Source: DASQUK01 sp963756425 (GTDB lineage: Bacteria; Actinomycetota; Acidimicrobiia; Acidimicrobiales; VFJN01). From it: a stretch of DNA of 64,000 nt. The DNA lies in NCBI GenBank assembly GCA_963756425.1, contig CAVWNW010000010.1, forward strand, positions 22,462 to 86,461. The letters run 5' to 3'. The translations under genes and the position numbers were made by a program. The notes below the pieces were generated by a model that searched no databases, was not told where the DNA came from, and was given only the letters and a program-made list of their open reading frames with translations. Of the stretch, positions 1-8,746 are shown piece after piece (the first letter of the stretch is position 1; each line of letters begins with the position of its first letter).

Positions 1-1
1 G

Positions 2-154
2 GCGCCGGCCGAGGTCGTCGCGGAAGTGCGGGAAGCGCTCCGCCGGGGCCACGTCCTGCCGCCCGCCCCGAACCGGCGTCCGAAGGCGACGGTTTCCGGC
101 ACATCCGAACGCCGGAACAGGTCCCGCCGCGCCATCGCCACCGGCGCCGGCTAG
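2..154 (+). CDS. C-terminal end of an unidentified protein (partial)
   Basis: An open frame enters from the left edge and ends at TAG. The last 50 codons are rich in Arg, Ala and Pro with actinobacterial codon use, and the tail is strongly basic. The start lies outside the window. I do not recognise a family. The gene converges on the alpha/beta hydrolase that follows, and their ends overlap by a few bases. It could also be chance coding-like sequence in GC-rich DNA, but the convergent arrangement and the proper stop favour a real gene end. Confidence 0.4.
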   Translation, partial: APAEVVAEVREALRRGHVLPPAPNRRPKATVSGTSERRNRSRRAIATGAG

Positions 155-900
155 CGGTGCAGGTTGTTGCGTTGACGGTCCAGCCAGCCCAGGAGGACGG
201 CCACGGCCCGGGGGTCGTGGCGCAGCTCGTGGCCGGCGCCGTTGATGAAGCGCAGCTCGGCAGAGCCGTGCGCGTCGGCCAGGACACGGGCGTCGAACGG
301 GGGCACCGCCTCGTCCTCGCTGCCGTGGACCACCAGCAACGGGCGCGGCGCGTACCGCGACGCGCACGCCACGGCTCGCACCTCCTTGAGCTCCCGCGCC
401 CAAGCGTCGAACGCGGGCGGGAACGCCGGGTCGGTGATCACACCCACCTCGCGGCCGTGCTCGAGCAGCCGGCGGGGGTGGCCGGCCCAGTCGTCGAAGT
501 CGCCGGGAGCCCCCACCGCCGCGACGCCCTGGACGCTGGGGTCCCGGGCGGCGGCGCACACCGACAACGCCCCGCCGGTGCCGAACCCGGCGAGCCAGAC
601 CCCCAGGGGCCGCAGCTCACGCTGGGCGTAGGACACCGCGGCACCGATGTCGTCGAGCCAGCCGACGAGCGAGAACTGGCCCTCCGAGTCGCCGCATCCC
701 CGGAACGCGAAGGCGAGGCCCAACCAGCCCATCTCAGTGGCGATGCGGTCCGCCAGCTCCGGGGTCGTGACCCCGGACTCGGTGGCCGACGGATAGCCGT
801 GGCACATGACGACCGCCGGCGGCGGCCCGCTCGGCCGGCCCGGCGGCCGCGCCACGTGCGCGGCGAGCTTGAGCCCGCTCGACACGATGCGCTCGTCCAT
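151..900 (-). CDS. Alpha/beta hydrolase-fold protein lacking the serine nucleophile
   Basis: 249-residue alpha/beta hydrolase. The oxyanion-side motif is CHGYPSA (residues 33-39). The nucleophile elbow reads GFGTGG (105-110), so the position normally held by Ser in GxSxG is Gly107. The acid (SED, Asp196) and the histidine (GAGHELR, His224) are retained. The ATG in VVTMDER was chosen because homology-like sequence begins there; the frame stays open upstream but looks non-coding. It follows the small 84-residue gene by 28 bp on the same strand, so the two may be cotranscribed. Known family members hydrolyse esters or act as dipeptidyl-peptidase-like hydrolases; with no Ser this copy may be inactive or use another chemistry. 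The fold is certain, the activity is not. Confidence 0.8.
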   Translation of the reverse strand: MDERIVSSGLKLAAHVARPPGRPSGPPPAVVMCHGYPSATESGVTTPELADRIATEMGWLGLAFAFRGCGDSEGQFSLVGWLDDIGAAVSYAQRELRPLGVWLAGFGTGGALSVCAAARDPSVQGVAAVGAPGDFDDWAGHPRRLLEHGREVGVITDPAFPPAFDAWARELKEVRAVACASRYAPRPLLVVHGSEDEAVPPFDARVLADAHGSAELRFINGAGHELRHDPRAVAVLLGWLDRQRNNLHR

Positions 901-928
901 GGTCACGACGTGCGCAGTGTCGCGACCG

Positions 929-1183
929 TCAGGCCGCCGTGCTCGGCGCCGCCTCGTCGACGCCCGCGACCTGCCGGGCGCGCCGACAGGCCCGGCACAG
1001 GTGGTAGCCGCGGTTGTGTGCCTCGGGCAGCGTGTCGGGCCCGAAGCAGGTGAAGGCCTCGGCCTCGACCAGCTCGGTGATGGCGCCCTCGTGGTCCTCG
1101 GGAACGTGGTCGATGTCGTGGACGACCTGGCTGCGCTTGTCGCCCAGGAACTGGTAGTTCTCGAACCGGCCCAGACGCTCCAT
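929..1183 (-). CDS. Small cysteine-containing hypothetical protein
   Basis: 84 residues starting MERLGRFENYQFLGDKR. The centre is acidic (HDIDHVPEDHEGAITELVEAE). It has Cys46, then a C-terminal pair in HLCRAC with a nearby His, which could bind a metal, although the spacing matches no motif I know. No signal peptide or membrane segment. It lies upstream of, and on the same strand as, the alpha/beta hydrolase. A TATTCT box at 1193-1198 would place the transcript start only a few bases before the ATG, so the mRNA may be nearly leaderless. Family not recognised. Confidence 0.55.
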   Translation of the reverse strand: MERLGRFENYQFLGDKRSQVVHDIDHVPEDHEGAITELVEAEAFTCFGPDTLPEAHNRGYHLCRACRRARQVAGVDEAAPSTAA

Positions 1184-1201
1184 TGCGGAGAAAGAATACG
1201 G

Positions 1202-1218
1202 GTCGGTCGCAGACCGAC
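1202..1218. promoter_or_regulatory. Perfect palindrome, likely operator between divergent genes
   Basis: GTCGGTC-GCA-GACCGAC: 7-bp perfect arms around a 3-bp centre. It lies in the 118-bp gap between the minus-strand 84-residue gene and the plus-strand ABC exporter, just upstream of a TATTCT box for the former. The size and symmetry suit a TetR- or MarR-type dimer (inference). No such regulator gene is adjacent. Confidence 0.5.
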
Positions 1219-1301
1219 ACCATCAAGGGGCGGCGGGTGGGGGTCGGGCCGGAACACCGGGGGCACGAATCCGGCGTACTTCCGGCAGACTCGCTGCGGC
1301 C

Positions 1302-3107
1302 ATGACTGCCGTGACCGCCGTCGACGTCTCGCCCGAGGCCACCCCGGCCGCCGGGCGCTCGCTCCTGCGGCGCGGGGCCCACGTGCTCTGGATCAGCGTG
1401 CGAACGCACCCACGCCCGTTCGCGGTGTCGGTGGTGGGATCGGTGCTGTACGGGTCGATGGCGGTCGCGGGGTCGCTGCTGCTCGGCGAGGTCACCGACA
1501 GGGTCATCGTCCCGGGATTCGACGAAGGTGTCTCGGGCGCCTCGATCGCCGCCGCAGCCGGCGCGATCCTCGCCGTGGCGTTGCTCCGATCGGGCGGCGT
1601 CGTGCTCCGCCGCTACTTCGGCAACATGACGGCGCGGGGCATGCACCGCACCTGGTTCCACCGCATCACCGACACATACCTGCGCGTCCCCCTCGAGTTC
1701 TTCGGCTCGCGCCCCACGGGACGGCTCCTCGCCCACGCCGACGCCGACGTCGAGCGGGCGATCACGGTGATCATGCCCCTGCCGCTGTCGCTGGGCGTCG
1801 TGGTGCTGATCGGGCTGTCGATCGTGAGCCTGGCCCTGATCGACCCGGCGCTGATGCTGGTCGGGCTGGCGCTGTTCCCGTCGCTGGCGATCCTCAACCA
1901 CCTCTACAGCCGCCGGGTGGAGGCGCCCGCCAGCCGCACGCAGGCGCGCCTGGGCGAGGTGTCGAGCGTGGCCCACGAGTCGTTCGAGGGCGCGCTCCTG
2001 GTGAAGACGCTGGGCCTCGAGGCGCGCGAGGTCGAGCGCCTGTCGGTCGTCGCTCGCGAGCTGCGCACGGCCCGCCTGGCGGTGGGCCGGCTCCGGGCCA
2101 CGTTCGAGCCTGTCCTCGACGCCCTCCCGAACCTCGGGACGATCGCCCTGCTCGCGCTCGGTGCCTGGCGCGTGGCGGAGGGCGTGATCACCACCGGGCA
2201 ACTGGTCCAGGCGATGGCACTGTTCACGATCCTCACGTTTCCCATGCGTGTCGTCGGGTTCCTGCTGGAGGAGCTGCCCCGGGCGGTCGTCGCCTCGGAC
2301 CGGATCGCCGACGTCCTCGCCACGCCGACACGTCCGGCCCCGGCCGAGGGGGCCGGAACCCCGCTGCCCGACGGGCCGCTGGCCGTCGACGTGCGGGCGC
2401 TGAGCTTCGCCTACGCCGCCGACGCCGAGCCCGTGTTGACCGGTGTCGACCTGGCACTGGCGCCCGCCGAGGTCGTCGCCCTGGTCGGCGCCACCGGGTC
2501 GGGGAAGTCGACCCTGTGCCACCTGCTCGCCCACCTGTACCAGCCGACTGCCGGTGCGGTGAGGCTCGGCGGGGTCGACCTGTCCACGGCGGAACCAGCG
2601 TCGCTGCGCTCCGCAGTTGCCCTCGTGTTCCAGGAGGCGTTCCTGTTCGCCGCCACTGTGCGCGACAACCTTGCGCTCGGTTGGGACGCCTCGGACGAGG
2701 AGCTGCTCTGGGCGCTCGAGGCCGCCCGCGCCCGGCGCTTCGTCGAGCGGCTGCCGCTGGGCCTCGACCAGCAACTCGGCGAGCGGGGCGTCACGCTCTC
2801 GGGTGGCCAGCGCCAGCGGTTGGCGCTGGCCCGGGCCCTCCTGCGGCGGCCGGGCCTGCTGATGCTCGACGATGCCACCTCGGCGGTCGACCCCACCGTC
2901 GAGCGGCAGATCCTCGACGGCCTCCCCGACACGCTGCGCGCCACGACGCTGGTGGTGGCCCACCGCCACTCGACGATCGCTCTGGCCGACCGTGTCCTGT
3001 TCCTGGACGGCGGTCGCATCGCTGCCAGCGGTACCCACCGGGAGCTGCTCGAGTCGATGCCCGCCTACGCGTCACTCGTCAGGGCCTACGAGCAGGACGC
3101 GGCGTGA
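1302..3107 (+). CDS. ABC exporter half-transporter, degenerate-site subunit
   Basis: 601-residue type I (type IV fold) ABC exporter subunit: an N-terminal six-helix transmembrane domain (about residues 30-330) fused to a nucleotide-binding domain. Walker A is GATGSGKST (about 395-404), the Q-loop is LVFQEAFLF, the signature is LSGGQRQR (about 498-505), Walker B is LLMLDDATSAVD, and the H-loop is VVAHRHST. The catalytic Glu after Walker B is replaced by Asp, as in the degenerate half of heterodimeric exporters such as TM287/288. Its stop overlaps the GTG of the next gene by 4 bp, so the two subunits are translationally coupled and very probably form a heterodimer. Substrate unknown; multidrug or lipid export is typical. 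Confidence 0.9.
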   Translation: MTAVTAVDVSPEATPAAGRSLLRRGAHVLWISVRTHPRPFAVSVVGSVLYGSMAVAGSLLLGEVTDRVIVPGFDEGVSGASIAAAAGAILAVALLRSGGVVLRRYFGNMTARGMHRTWFHRITDTYLRVPLEFFGSRPTGRLLAHADADVERAITVIMPLPLSLGVVVLIGLSIVSLALIDPALMLVGLALFPSLAILNHLYSRRVEAPASRTQARLGEVSSVAHESFEGALLVKTLGLEAREVERLSVVARELRTARLAVGRLRATFEPVLDALPNLGTIALLALGAWRVAEGVITTGQLVQAMALFTILTFPMRVVGFLLEELPRAVVASDRIADVLATPTRPAPAEGAGTPLPDGPLAVDVRALSFAYAADAEPVLTGVDLALAPAEVVALVGATGSGKSTLCHLLAHLYQPTAGAVRLGGVDLSTAEPASLRSAVALVFQEAFLFAATVRDNLALGWDASDEELLWALEAARARRFVERLPLGLDQQLGERGVTLSGGQRQRLALARALLRRPGLLMLDDATSAVDPTVERQILDGLPDTLRATTLVVAHRHSTIALADRVLFLDGGRIAASGTHRELLESMPAYASLVRAYEQDAA

Positions 3108-5029
3108 CCGTCGACGAGCGCGACACCCCTGTCGAAGCATCGGAGCCACCGGATCCGCACGACGCCGCGGTCGACGCGCTGGCGGAGACCGCGCCCCCGG
3201 GGGCGAGCGATGAGGAACGGCCGCACCCGTCCCCCACGCCCGACGAGACGCACATCCTCGAGGCCGGGGCGCTCGCGGTCCTGCGCCGCGGGGTGGCGGC
3301 CACGCCGGAGCTGCGCCAGGGCATCTTCTTCACGGCGCTGATGGCGCTCGCCACCGCCGCGGGCAAGCTGGCGGTACCGGTCCTGATCCAGCAGATCCTC
3401 GACCGGGGGGCTCAACAGGACGGGGAGTTCCGCCCGGGATTCGTCTATCCCGCCTGCGCGCTCACCGCCGTCGCCGTTGTCCTCCTGTACCTGGCCAACC
3501 GCGCCACCTACCTCCGGCTGGTGAGGGCGTCGGAGAACAGCCTGCTGGGACTGCGGGTGCGCGCCTTCGACCACATCCACCGGCTGTCGATGGCCGAGCA
3601 CAACGAGCAGCGTCGCGGGGCACTGGTGGCCCGGGTCACGAGCGACATCGAGACCTTGGCCCAATTCATGGAATGGGGGGCGGTGGCGTGGATCGTCGAC
3701 AGCTTCCTCATCGTCGCCACCGTCGCCGTGATGGCGGTCTACGACTGGCACCTCGCGCTGATCGCCGTCGTCTCGTTCGTGCCCGTGGCGCTGCTGCTGC
3801 CGCGCCTGCAGCGCCGCCAGCTGGCTGCCCAGGATCGGGTGCGGACGAGCGTGGGCGAGTCGCTGTCGGAGGTGTCGGAGACCGTGACCGGCGCCCCCGT
3901 GATCCAGGCCTACGGGCTGGAGGAGCGCAGCCGTGCGCGTCTGGGGGCGGCTATCGACCGCCAGTACCGCGCCTACCTGGATGCGGCCCGCTACTTCGCG
4001 CTCATGTTCCCGCTGGGCGACCTGTTCGGGTCGGTCGCCCTCGCAGGCGTCGCGGTCACCGGCGTCGTCTACGGACCCGGATGGGGGCTGGGGGTAGGCG
4101 AGATCGTGGCCTTCCTGTTCCTCATCGGGCTGCTCCTCAACCCCATCGCCGAGCTGTCGGAGATCCTCGACCAGACCCAGATCGCGATCGCCGGCTGGCG
4201 CAAGGTCCTGGGCGTGCTGGCGACCCCGATCGACCTTCCCGAGCCGGAGCCGGGCCAGCCGCTCCCCCATGGCGCTCTCGAAGTCGAGGTGTCCGACCTG
4301 GGGTTTGCCTACCGCGATGGGGTGCCGGTCCTGCACGACGTCGACGTGCGGGTGCAGGCGGGCAGCTCCGTAGCCGTCGTCGGCGAGACCGGATCCGGCA
4401 AGACCACCTTCGCCAAGCTCCTGTGCCGTCTGGCCGATCCGTCGACGGGGGACGTGCGGCTCGGGGGCGTCGACCTGCGCGCCGTGCGCCCCGACGAGCG
4501 GCGCCGAGCGGTGCGGCTGGTCCCGCAGGACGGCTTCCTGTTCGACGCCAGCCTGACGGAGAACGTGCGCGTCGGACGCGTCGGATCGGATGACGACGAC
4601 GTGCGGCAGGCGTTCGACGAGCTCGGGCTGGCCTGGTGGCTGGACGAGCTGCCGCTGGGGCTGGACACGCCGGTGGGCGAGCGCGGCGGCAGCCTCTCGG
4701 TCGGCGAGCGCCAGCTGGTGGCGCTGGCACGGGCTCAGCTGGGCGACCCGGGCCTGCTCGTCCTGGACGAGGCCACCAGCGCGGTCGACCCGGAAACCGA
4801 GCGGGCGCTCACCCAGGCACTGGCCCGGTTGGCCGAGGGGCGGACCATGGTGTCGATCGCCCACCGGCTCTCCACCGCCGAGGCCGCCGACCTGGTGCTG
4901 GTGTTCGACCAGGGCCGGATCGTGGAGCGCGGCAGTCACACCGAACTCGTGGCTGCCGGGGGCACGTACGCCGGGCTCTACGAGAGCTGGCTTGGCAACA
5001 CCCGAAGCGACGGCGACGGCGAGACTTGA
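3104..5029 (+). CDS. ABC exporter half-transporter, catalytic-site partner
   Basis: 641 residues from a GTG overlapping the previous stop (GTGA). An acidic, Pro-rich cytoplasmic extension of about 50 residues precedes the transmembrane domain, followed by a C-terminal nucleotide-binding domain. Walker A is GETGSGKTT (about 426-434), Walker B is LLVLDEATSAVD with the proper Glu, and the H-loop is SIAHRLST. The signature is LSVGERQ instead of LSGGQ. Together with the Asp in the partner's Walker B this gives one consensus and one degenerate ATP site, the known layout of heterodimeric exporters. It ends 16 bp before the convergent membrane-protein gene. Confidence 0.9.
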   Translation: MTVDERDTPVEASEPPDPHDAAVDALAETAPPGASDEERPHPSPTPDETHILEAGALAVLRRGVAATPELRQGIFFTALMALATAAGKLAVPVLIQQILDRGAQQDGEFRPGFVYPACALTAVAVVLLYLANRATYLRLVRASENSLLGLRVRAFDHIHRLSMAEHNEQRRGALVARVTSDIETLAQFMEWGAVAWIVDSFLIVATVAVMAVYDWHLALIAVVSFVPVALLLPRLQRRQLAAQDRVRTSVGESLSEVSETVTGAPVIQAYGLEERSRARLGAAIDRQYRAYLDAARYFALMFPLGDLFGSVALAGVAVTGVVYGPGWGLGVGEIVAFLFLIGLLLNPIAELSEILDQTQIAIAGWRKVLGVLATPIDLPEPEPGQPLPHGALEVEVSDLGFAYRDGVPVLHDVDVRVQAGSSVAVVGETGSGKTTFAKLLCRLADPSTGDVRLGGVDLRAVRPDERRRAVRLVPQDGFLFDASLTENVRVGRVGSDDDDVRQAFDELGLAWWLDELPLGLDTPVGERGGSLSVGERQLVALARAQLGDPGLLVLDEATSAVDPETERALTQALARLAEGRTMVSIAHRLSTAEAADLVLVFDQGRIVERGSHTELVAAGGTYAGLYESWLGNTRSDGDGET

Positions 5030-5045
5030 CCGGGCCGGCCAGCGC

Positions 5046-5519
5046 TCACCCGCCGTGCCCGTTGCCCGGGGGCGCCGGCGGGGCCGCGCGGGGGCCGACC
5101 GCACCGATGCTCGCCAGGTAGCCGTGCAGCGAGTCGATCACGTGGTAAACGTCCTGGTCGGTGACGTCGAGGCCGGCCTCTTCGGCCCGCCCCAGCACGA
5201 GCGCCACTGCCTCGTCGTCCGCCAGCAGGACGTCGGGCGTCGCTCCCCCCTCGAGCCGGATCTCCTGACCTGGCGCGGCCAGGACTCCTTCGTCCTCCAG
5301 GTGCTCGATCTCTGCTCGGATCAACGTGCGGACCTCGTCATACGTCAGCCGGGCCTGCGCCTCCGGCGGGAGGTCGTCGGCGACGTGGCCCACCGCCTCG
5401 TCGAGGTCGAAGATCGTCGGCGGCGGCTGGTGGCCGAGTCGGAACGCCTCGCGCCCCACCGTGACCGCGGCAATTGCGAACACGGCGATGGCGGCGAGCA
5501 CGGCGAACAGCCAGACCAT
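5046..5519 (-). CDS. Single-pass membrane protein of unknown function
   Basis: 157 residues. The first ~22 (MVWLFAVLAAIAVFAIAAV) form one membrane helix or uncleaved signal anchor. An acidic, helical soluble domain follows (FDLDEAVGHVADDLPPEAQARLTYDEVRTLI and VYHVIDSLHGYLASIGAVG), ending in a Pro/Gly tail. The first ATG of the hydrophobic segment was taken as the start; the longer upstream frame runs through the divergent regulator and does not look coding. It is divergent from the LAL regulator with only 52 bp between starts, so the promoters may be shared. No family recognised. Confidence 0.7.
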   Translation of the reverse strand: MVWLFAVLAAIAVFAIAAVTVGREAFRLGHQPPPTIFDLDEAVGHVADDLPPEAQARLTYDEVRTLIRAEIEHLEDEGVLAAPGQEIRLEGGATPDVLLADDEAVALVLGRAEEAGLDVTDQDVYHVIDSLHGYLASIGAVGPRAAPPAPPGNGHGG

Positions 5520-5571
5520 CCCGGGCAAACTAACGGCCCGCGGCCCACACCCGATGCGAGGATGTAGTGCC

Positions 5572-8500
5572 GTGACCATGATGAGTCGTGGTTCCACGCC
5601 CGCGTTCGTGGGGCGGGTCCTGGAGCTCAGTGCGCTGATCGAGGCGTTCGACGACGCCCGGGCGGGCCGAGCAACGACCGCGCTCGTCGGCGGGGAGGCG
5701 GGGGTCGGCAAGAGCCGTCTGGTGCGGGAGTTGGCTGCCCACGCTCGTCGCAACGGCGCCCGGGTCCTCGTCGGGCACTGCCTGGACCTGGAGGAGGGTG
5801 GGCTGCCCTACGCACCCTTCGTCGACATCCTGCGCACGCTCGAACGGGACCTGCCGGCGGACGAGGGGGGCGCCACCATCGGCCCACTCCGAGCGGCGCT
5901 GGGGAGCCCACCCGCCGACGCGTCGCCGGCCGCATCCGTGGGGGCGGCCCACGCCGCCGACCCGTTCGGGCGGGCGCGCGTCTTCGAGCTGTTGCTCAGC
6001 CTCCTCGACCGGCTCACGGCGCGAGGCCCGGTGGTGCTGGTGATCGAGGACATCCATTGGGCCGACCGCTCGACCGACGACCTGATCACGCTGCTCAGCA
6101 CCGGTGCCCGCCACCTGCCGCTCATGCTCGTTGCCACCTACCGCACCGACGAGGGCGGCCGGCGCCGCGGGCTGCAGGACCTCCTGGCTGAGTTGACACG
6201 CCGCGGCGCGACCCAGGTCCGCCTCCGGCGCCTGGACCGCGGCGAGGTGGTGGAGCTGGCCACCGCCCTCCTTGGCAGCCCCCCGAGCGCCGAGCTGGCG
6301 GCCGGGATCGCGGACCGGTCCGACGGCAACCCGCTGTTCGTCGAGGAACTGGTGGCCGCGATCGCCGGTGACCCGTCCGCACCCATGCCCCCGCACCTGC
6401 GCGATGCCGTGCTCAGCCGAGTCGGGCGGATGCCCCCCGACGCCGCCGCCACGCTCCAGGCCTGCGCCGTGGGTGGCCGCCAGGTCGAGCACGACCTCCT
6501 AGCCCGGGTCGTCGAGCTCGCCGGCACCGGCCGCACGGACGACCAGCTGGCGGATGGCCTACGCGCCTGTGTCGACCACCAGCTCCTCATCGTCGACAAC
6601 GAGCTCGGCGGGTACCGCTTCCGCCACGCCCTCGTGCACGAGGCCGTCCTCGACGAGGTCCTCCCCGGGGAGCTGGCGCGCCTCCACCGGGCTTACGCGC
6701 AGGCGCTCGTCGCCGAGGTTCCGGGCGACACCGGCCCGGCGAGCGGTGCGGACGGGGGCGACCGCTGGGCACGGCTGGCACACCACTGGTCGGCGGCCGG
6801 GGACTACGACGCCGCCCTCGGCGCCGCCGTCAGGGCGGGCTTCGCCGCCGAGCGGGCCGTCGCGGTGCCCGAAGCGCATCGCTACCTGGAGTGGAGCGTG
6901 CGGCTCTGGGATCGCGCCGTCGACCCGGTCGCCGCCACCGGGTGCGATCGGGGCGAACTGCTGGCGCGGGCCGCCGACGCCGCCAGCCGAGCCGGCGCCA
7001 TCATCCGGGCGCTCACCCTCATCGGGGAGGCCCTGGCCACCGGGCGGGTGCGCGCCGATCCGACGCGCGCCGGCGCGCTGCAGGAGCGTCGGGGCTGGTA
7101 CCTGATGCGGGCGGGCCGCGACGCCGAGGCACTGGACGCCTACGAACGGGCGGTCGCGCTCGTCCCCGAGCAGCCCCCCAGCCCGGCGCGGGTGGGGGTC
7201 GTCCATGCCCAGGGCCACGCCCTCGAACGCGCCGGGCGCCACGCCGAGGCGCGTGCCCGGGCCGAGGAGGCCATCGCCCTGGCCCTGTCCATAGACGACG
7301 CAAGGGGCGAGGGCCAGGCCCGCCACGTCCTCGGACTCGTGCTCGCCGCGGAGGCCCGGACCGACGAGGCCATCGGCCAGCTCCACAAGGCGGGGCAGAT
7401 CGCGGTCGACCTCGGTGACCTGGCCGAGGTGGCCGGTGCCTACCTCCACCTGTGGCGCACGCTCGTCGAGGCGGGACGCGGAGGCGACCTTGTCGACCTG
7501 GTCGGCTTCCTGTCACCGGACTCGGGTGACCCGTCGCCCTCGCTGATGGGCAGCATCGCGGCCGCCGCCCTCCATCAGCTGGGGCGCTGGGACGAGGCGG
7601 ATCGCCTGTTGGGGGCCGGCCGGGTTGGGGTCGGTGCCTCGCCGTACGGTGGCGGGGAATCCGCGGTGACCGCGGTGACGCGGACGCTGGTCTCGGGGGC
7701 CCTCGCCGTCGACCGTGGCGACCACGACGTGGCCCGCGAGCACCTCGAGACGGCACGGGCCTGGTGCCACCAGGTGGGCGACGGCCGGCTCAACGGACTG
7801 CTGCATCGTGCGCTCACCGAGCTGGCCACGTGGCAGGAGCGCTTCGACGACGCCCGCAGCGAGGCGGCCACCGGCCTGGCGCTGCTGGCACACACCGGAG
7901 ATCCTGAGCTCGAAGCCCGCCTTGCGGCCGTAGGGCTGCGGGCGGAGGCCGACCGGGCGGTCGCCGGGGGCCGGGCGACCGGCGCATCGTCGCGCCGAAC
8001 GGACGATCCCGGTGGGGTCGCCACCGGCCTGATGGAGCGGCTCGAGGAGCTGGCGGCCCAGGCCAGGGCCCGCCATGCGCCCGCGACCTCCGAGACGTTC
8101 GCCGCGTACCTCACGGGGCGGGCCGAGCTGAGCCGGCTCGCCGGCCGTCCCGACCCGGACCTCTGGCAAGAGGCGGTCGCGACCTGGGACGGCATCGGTT
8201 TCCTCCCCGCCGGCGCCTACGCCCGCTTCCGGGGCGCCGAGGCCGCGCTCGCCGCCAGCGGCGACCGCGACCGCGTGGCGGCCGAGCTACGCCGGTCCCA
8301 CGACGCCGCCACGACGCTGCAGGCCCTGCCGCTGGCGGCGGCGATCGAGCGCCTCGCCCGCCGGGCGCGATTCGACCTGGGTACCCGGCCCGGCTCCGGT
8401 GACCGCTCGGCCCGTGGCGACGGCGCTGGGGCCGCCCTCACGCCCCGGGAGGCCGAGGTGCTGGCGCTGCTCGCTGAGGGGCTGACCAACCGGCAGATCG

Positions 8501-8628
8501 GCGAGCGACTGTTCATCAGCGAAAAGACGGCCAGCGTGCACGTGTCGCGCCTCCTGGCCAAGCTGGGTGCCGGGACCCGGGGCGAGGCGGCCGCCGTCGC
8601 CCGGCGCCGAGGCCTGCTCGGCGACTGA
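5572..8628 (+). CDS. LAL-type LuxR-family regulator with AAA/STAND ATPase
   Basis: About 1018 residues, the usual size for large ATP-binding LuxR regulators. FVGR opens the ATPase module; Walker A is GGEAGVGKSR (about 40-49) and Walker B is VVLVIEDIHWAD (about 154-165). A long helical TPR-like middle follows, and a C-terminal LuxR helix-turn-helix (LTPREAEVLALLAEGLTNRQIGERLFISEKTASVHVSRLLAKLG, about 955-1000). The GTG at 5572 has a GAGGA 9 nt upstream; ATGs two and three codons later are alternatives. It is probably an activator responding to a ligand or carbohydrate signal, as in MalT. The neighbouring FAD monooxygenase is a candidate target (inference). Confidence 0.88.
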   Translation: MTMMSRGSTPAFVGRVLELSALIEAFDDARAGRATTALVGGEAGVGKSRLVRELAAHARRNGARVLVGHCLDLEEGGLPYAPFVDILRTLERDLPADEGGATIGPLRAALGSPPADASPAASVGAAHAADPFGRARVFELLLSLLDRLTARGPVVLVIEDIHWADRSTDDLITLLSTGARHLPLMLVATYRTDEGGRRRGLQDLLAELTRRGATQVRLRRLDRGEVVELATALLGSPPSAELAAGIADRSDGNPLFVEELVAAIAGDPSAPMPPHLRDAVLSRVGRMPPDAAATLQACAVGGRQVEHDLLARVVELAGTGRTDDQLADGLRACVDHQLLIVDNELGGYRFRHALVHEAVLDEVLPGELARLHRAYAQALVAEVPGDTGPASGADGGDRWARLAHHWSAAGDYDAALGAAVRAGFAAERAVAVPEAHRYLEWSVRLWDRAVDPVAATGCDRGELLARAADAASRAGAIIRALTLIGEALATGRVRADPTRAGALQERRGWYLMRAGRDAEALDAYERAVALVPEQPPSPARVGVVHAQGHALERAGRHAEARARAEEAIALALSIDDARGEGQARHVLGLVLAAEARTDEAIGQLHKAGQIAVDLGDLAEVAGAYLHLWRTLVEAGRGGDLVDLVGFLSPDSGDPSPSLMGSIAAAALHQLGRWDEADRLLGAGRVGVGASPYGGGESAVTAVTRTLVSGALAVDRGDHDVAREHLETARAWCHQVGDGRLNGLLHRALTELATWQERFDDARSEAATGLALLAHTGDPELEARLAAVGLRAEADRAVAGGRATGASSRRTDDPGGVATGLMERLEELAAQARARHAPATSETFAAYLTGRAELSRLAGRPDPDLWQEAVATWDGIGFLPAGAYARFRGAEAALAASGDRDRVAAELRRSHDAATTLQALPLAAAIERLARRARFDLGTRPGSGDRSARGDGAGAALTPREAEVLALLAEGLTNRQIGERLFISEKTASVHVSRLLAKLGAGTRGEAAAVARRRGLLGD

Positions 8629-8637
8629 GGACGTCGC

Positions 8638-8662
8638 GACGCACGAATAGGACGCACGAATA
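8638..8662 (+). repeat. Tandem 12-bp direct repeat upstream of the monooxygenase gene
   Basis: GACGCACGAATA occurs twice with a 13-bp period, immediately after the LAL regulator stop and about 85 bp before the FAD monooxygenase start. The AT-rich ATA/ATAAGG ends stand out in this GC-rich DNA. It could be a regulator-binding site or part of a promoter; a chance duplication cannot be excluded. Confidence 0.45.
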
Positions 8663-8746
8663 AGGGGTGGGTAAGGAATCCGCCCGATGCCCAGGTGGCC
8701 GGGCGGCCGGACACTGCTGGTCAGGTCCACGACCAGGAGCAGTCCC

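Noticed and set aside
3086..5104. Very long minus-strand open frame opposite the second exporter subunit
   Set aside because: Low-complexity Arg/Gly/His composition; it is the antisense shadow of a clear ABC transporter in GC-rich DNA. The same holds for the other long antisense frames, for example at 903-3038 and 32144-33853.
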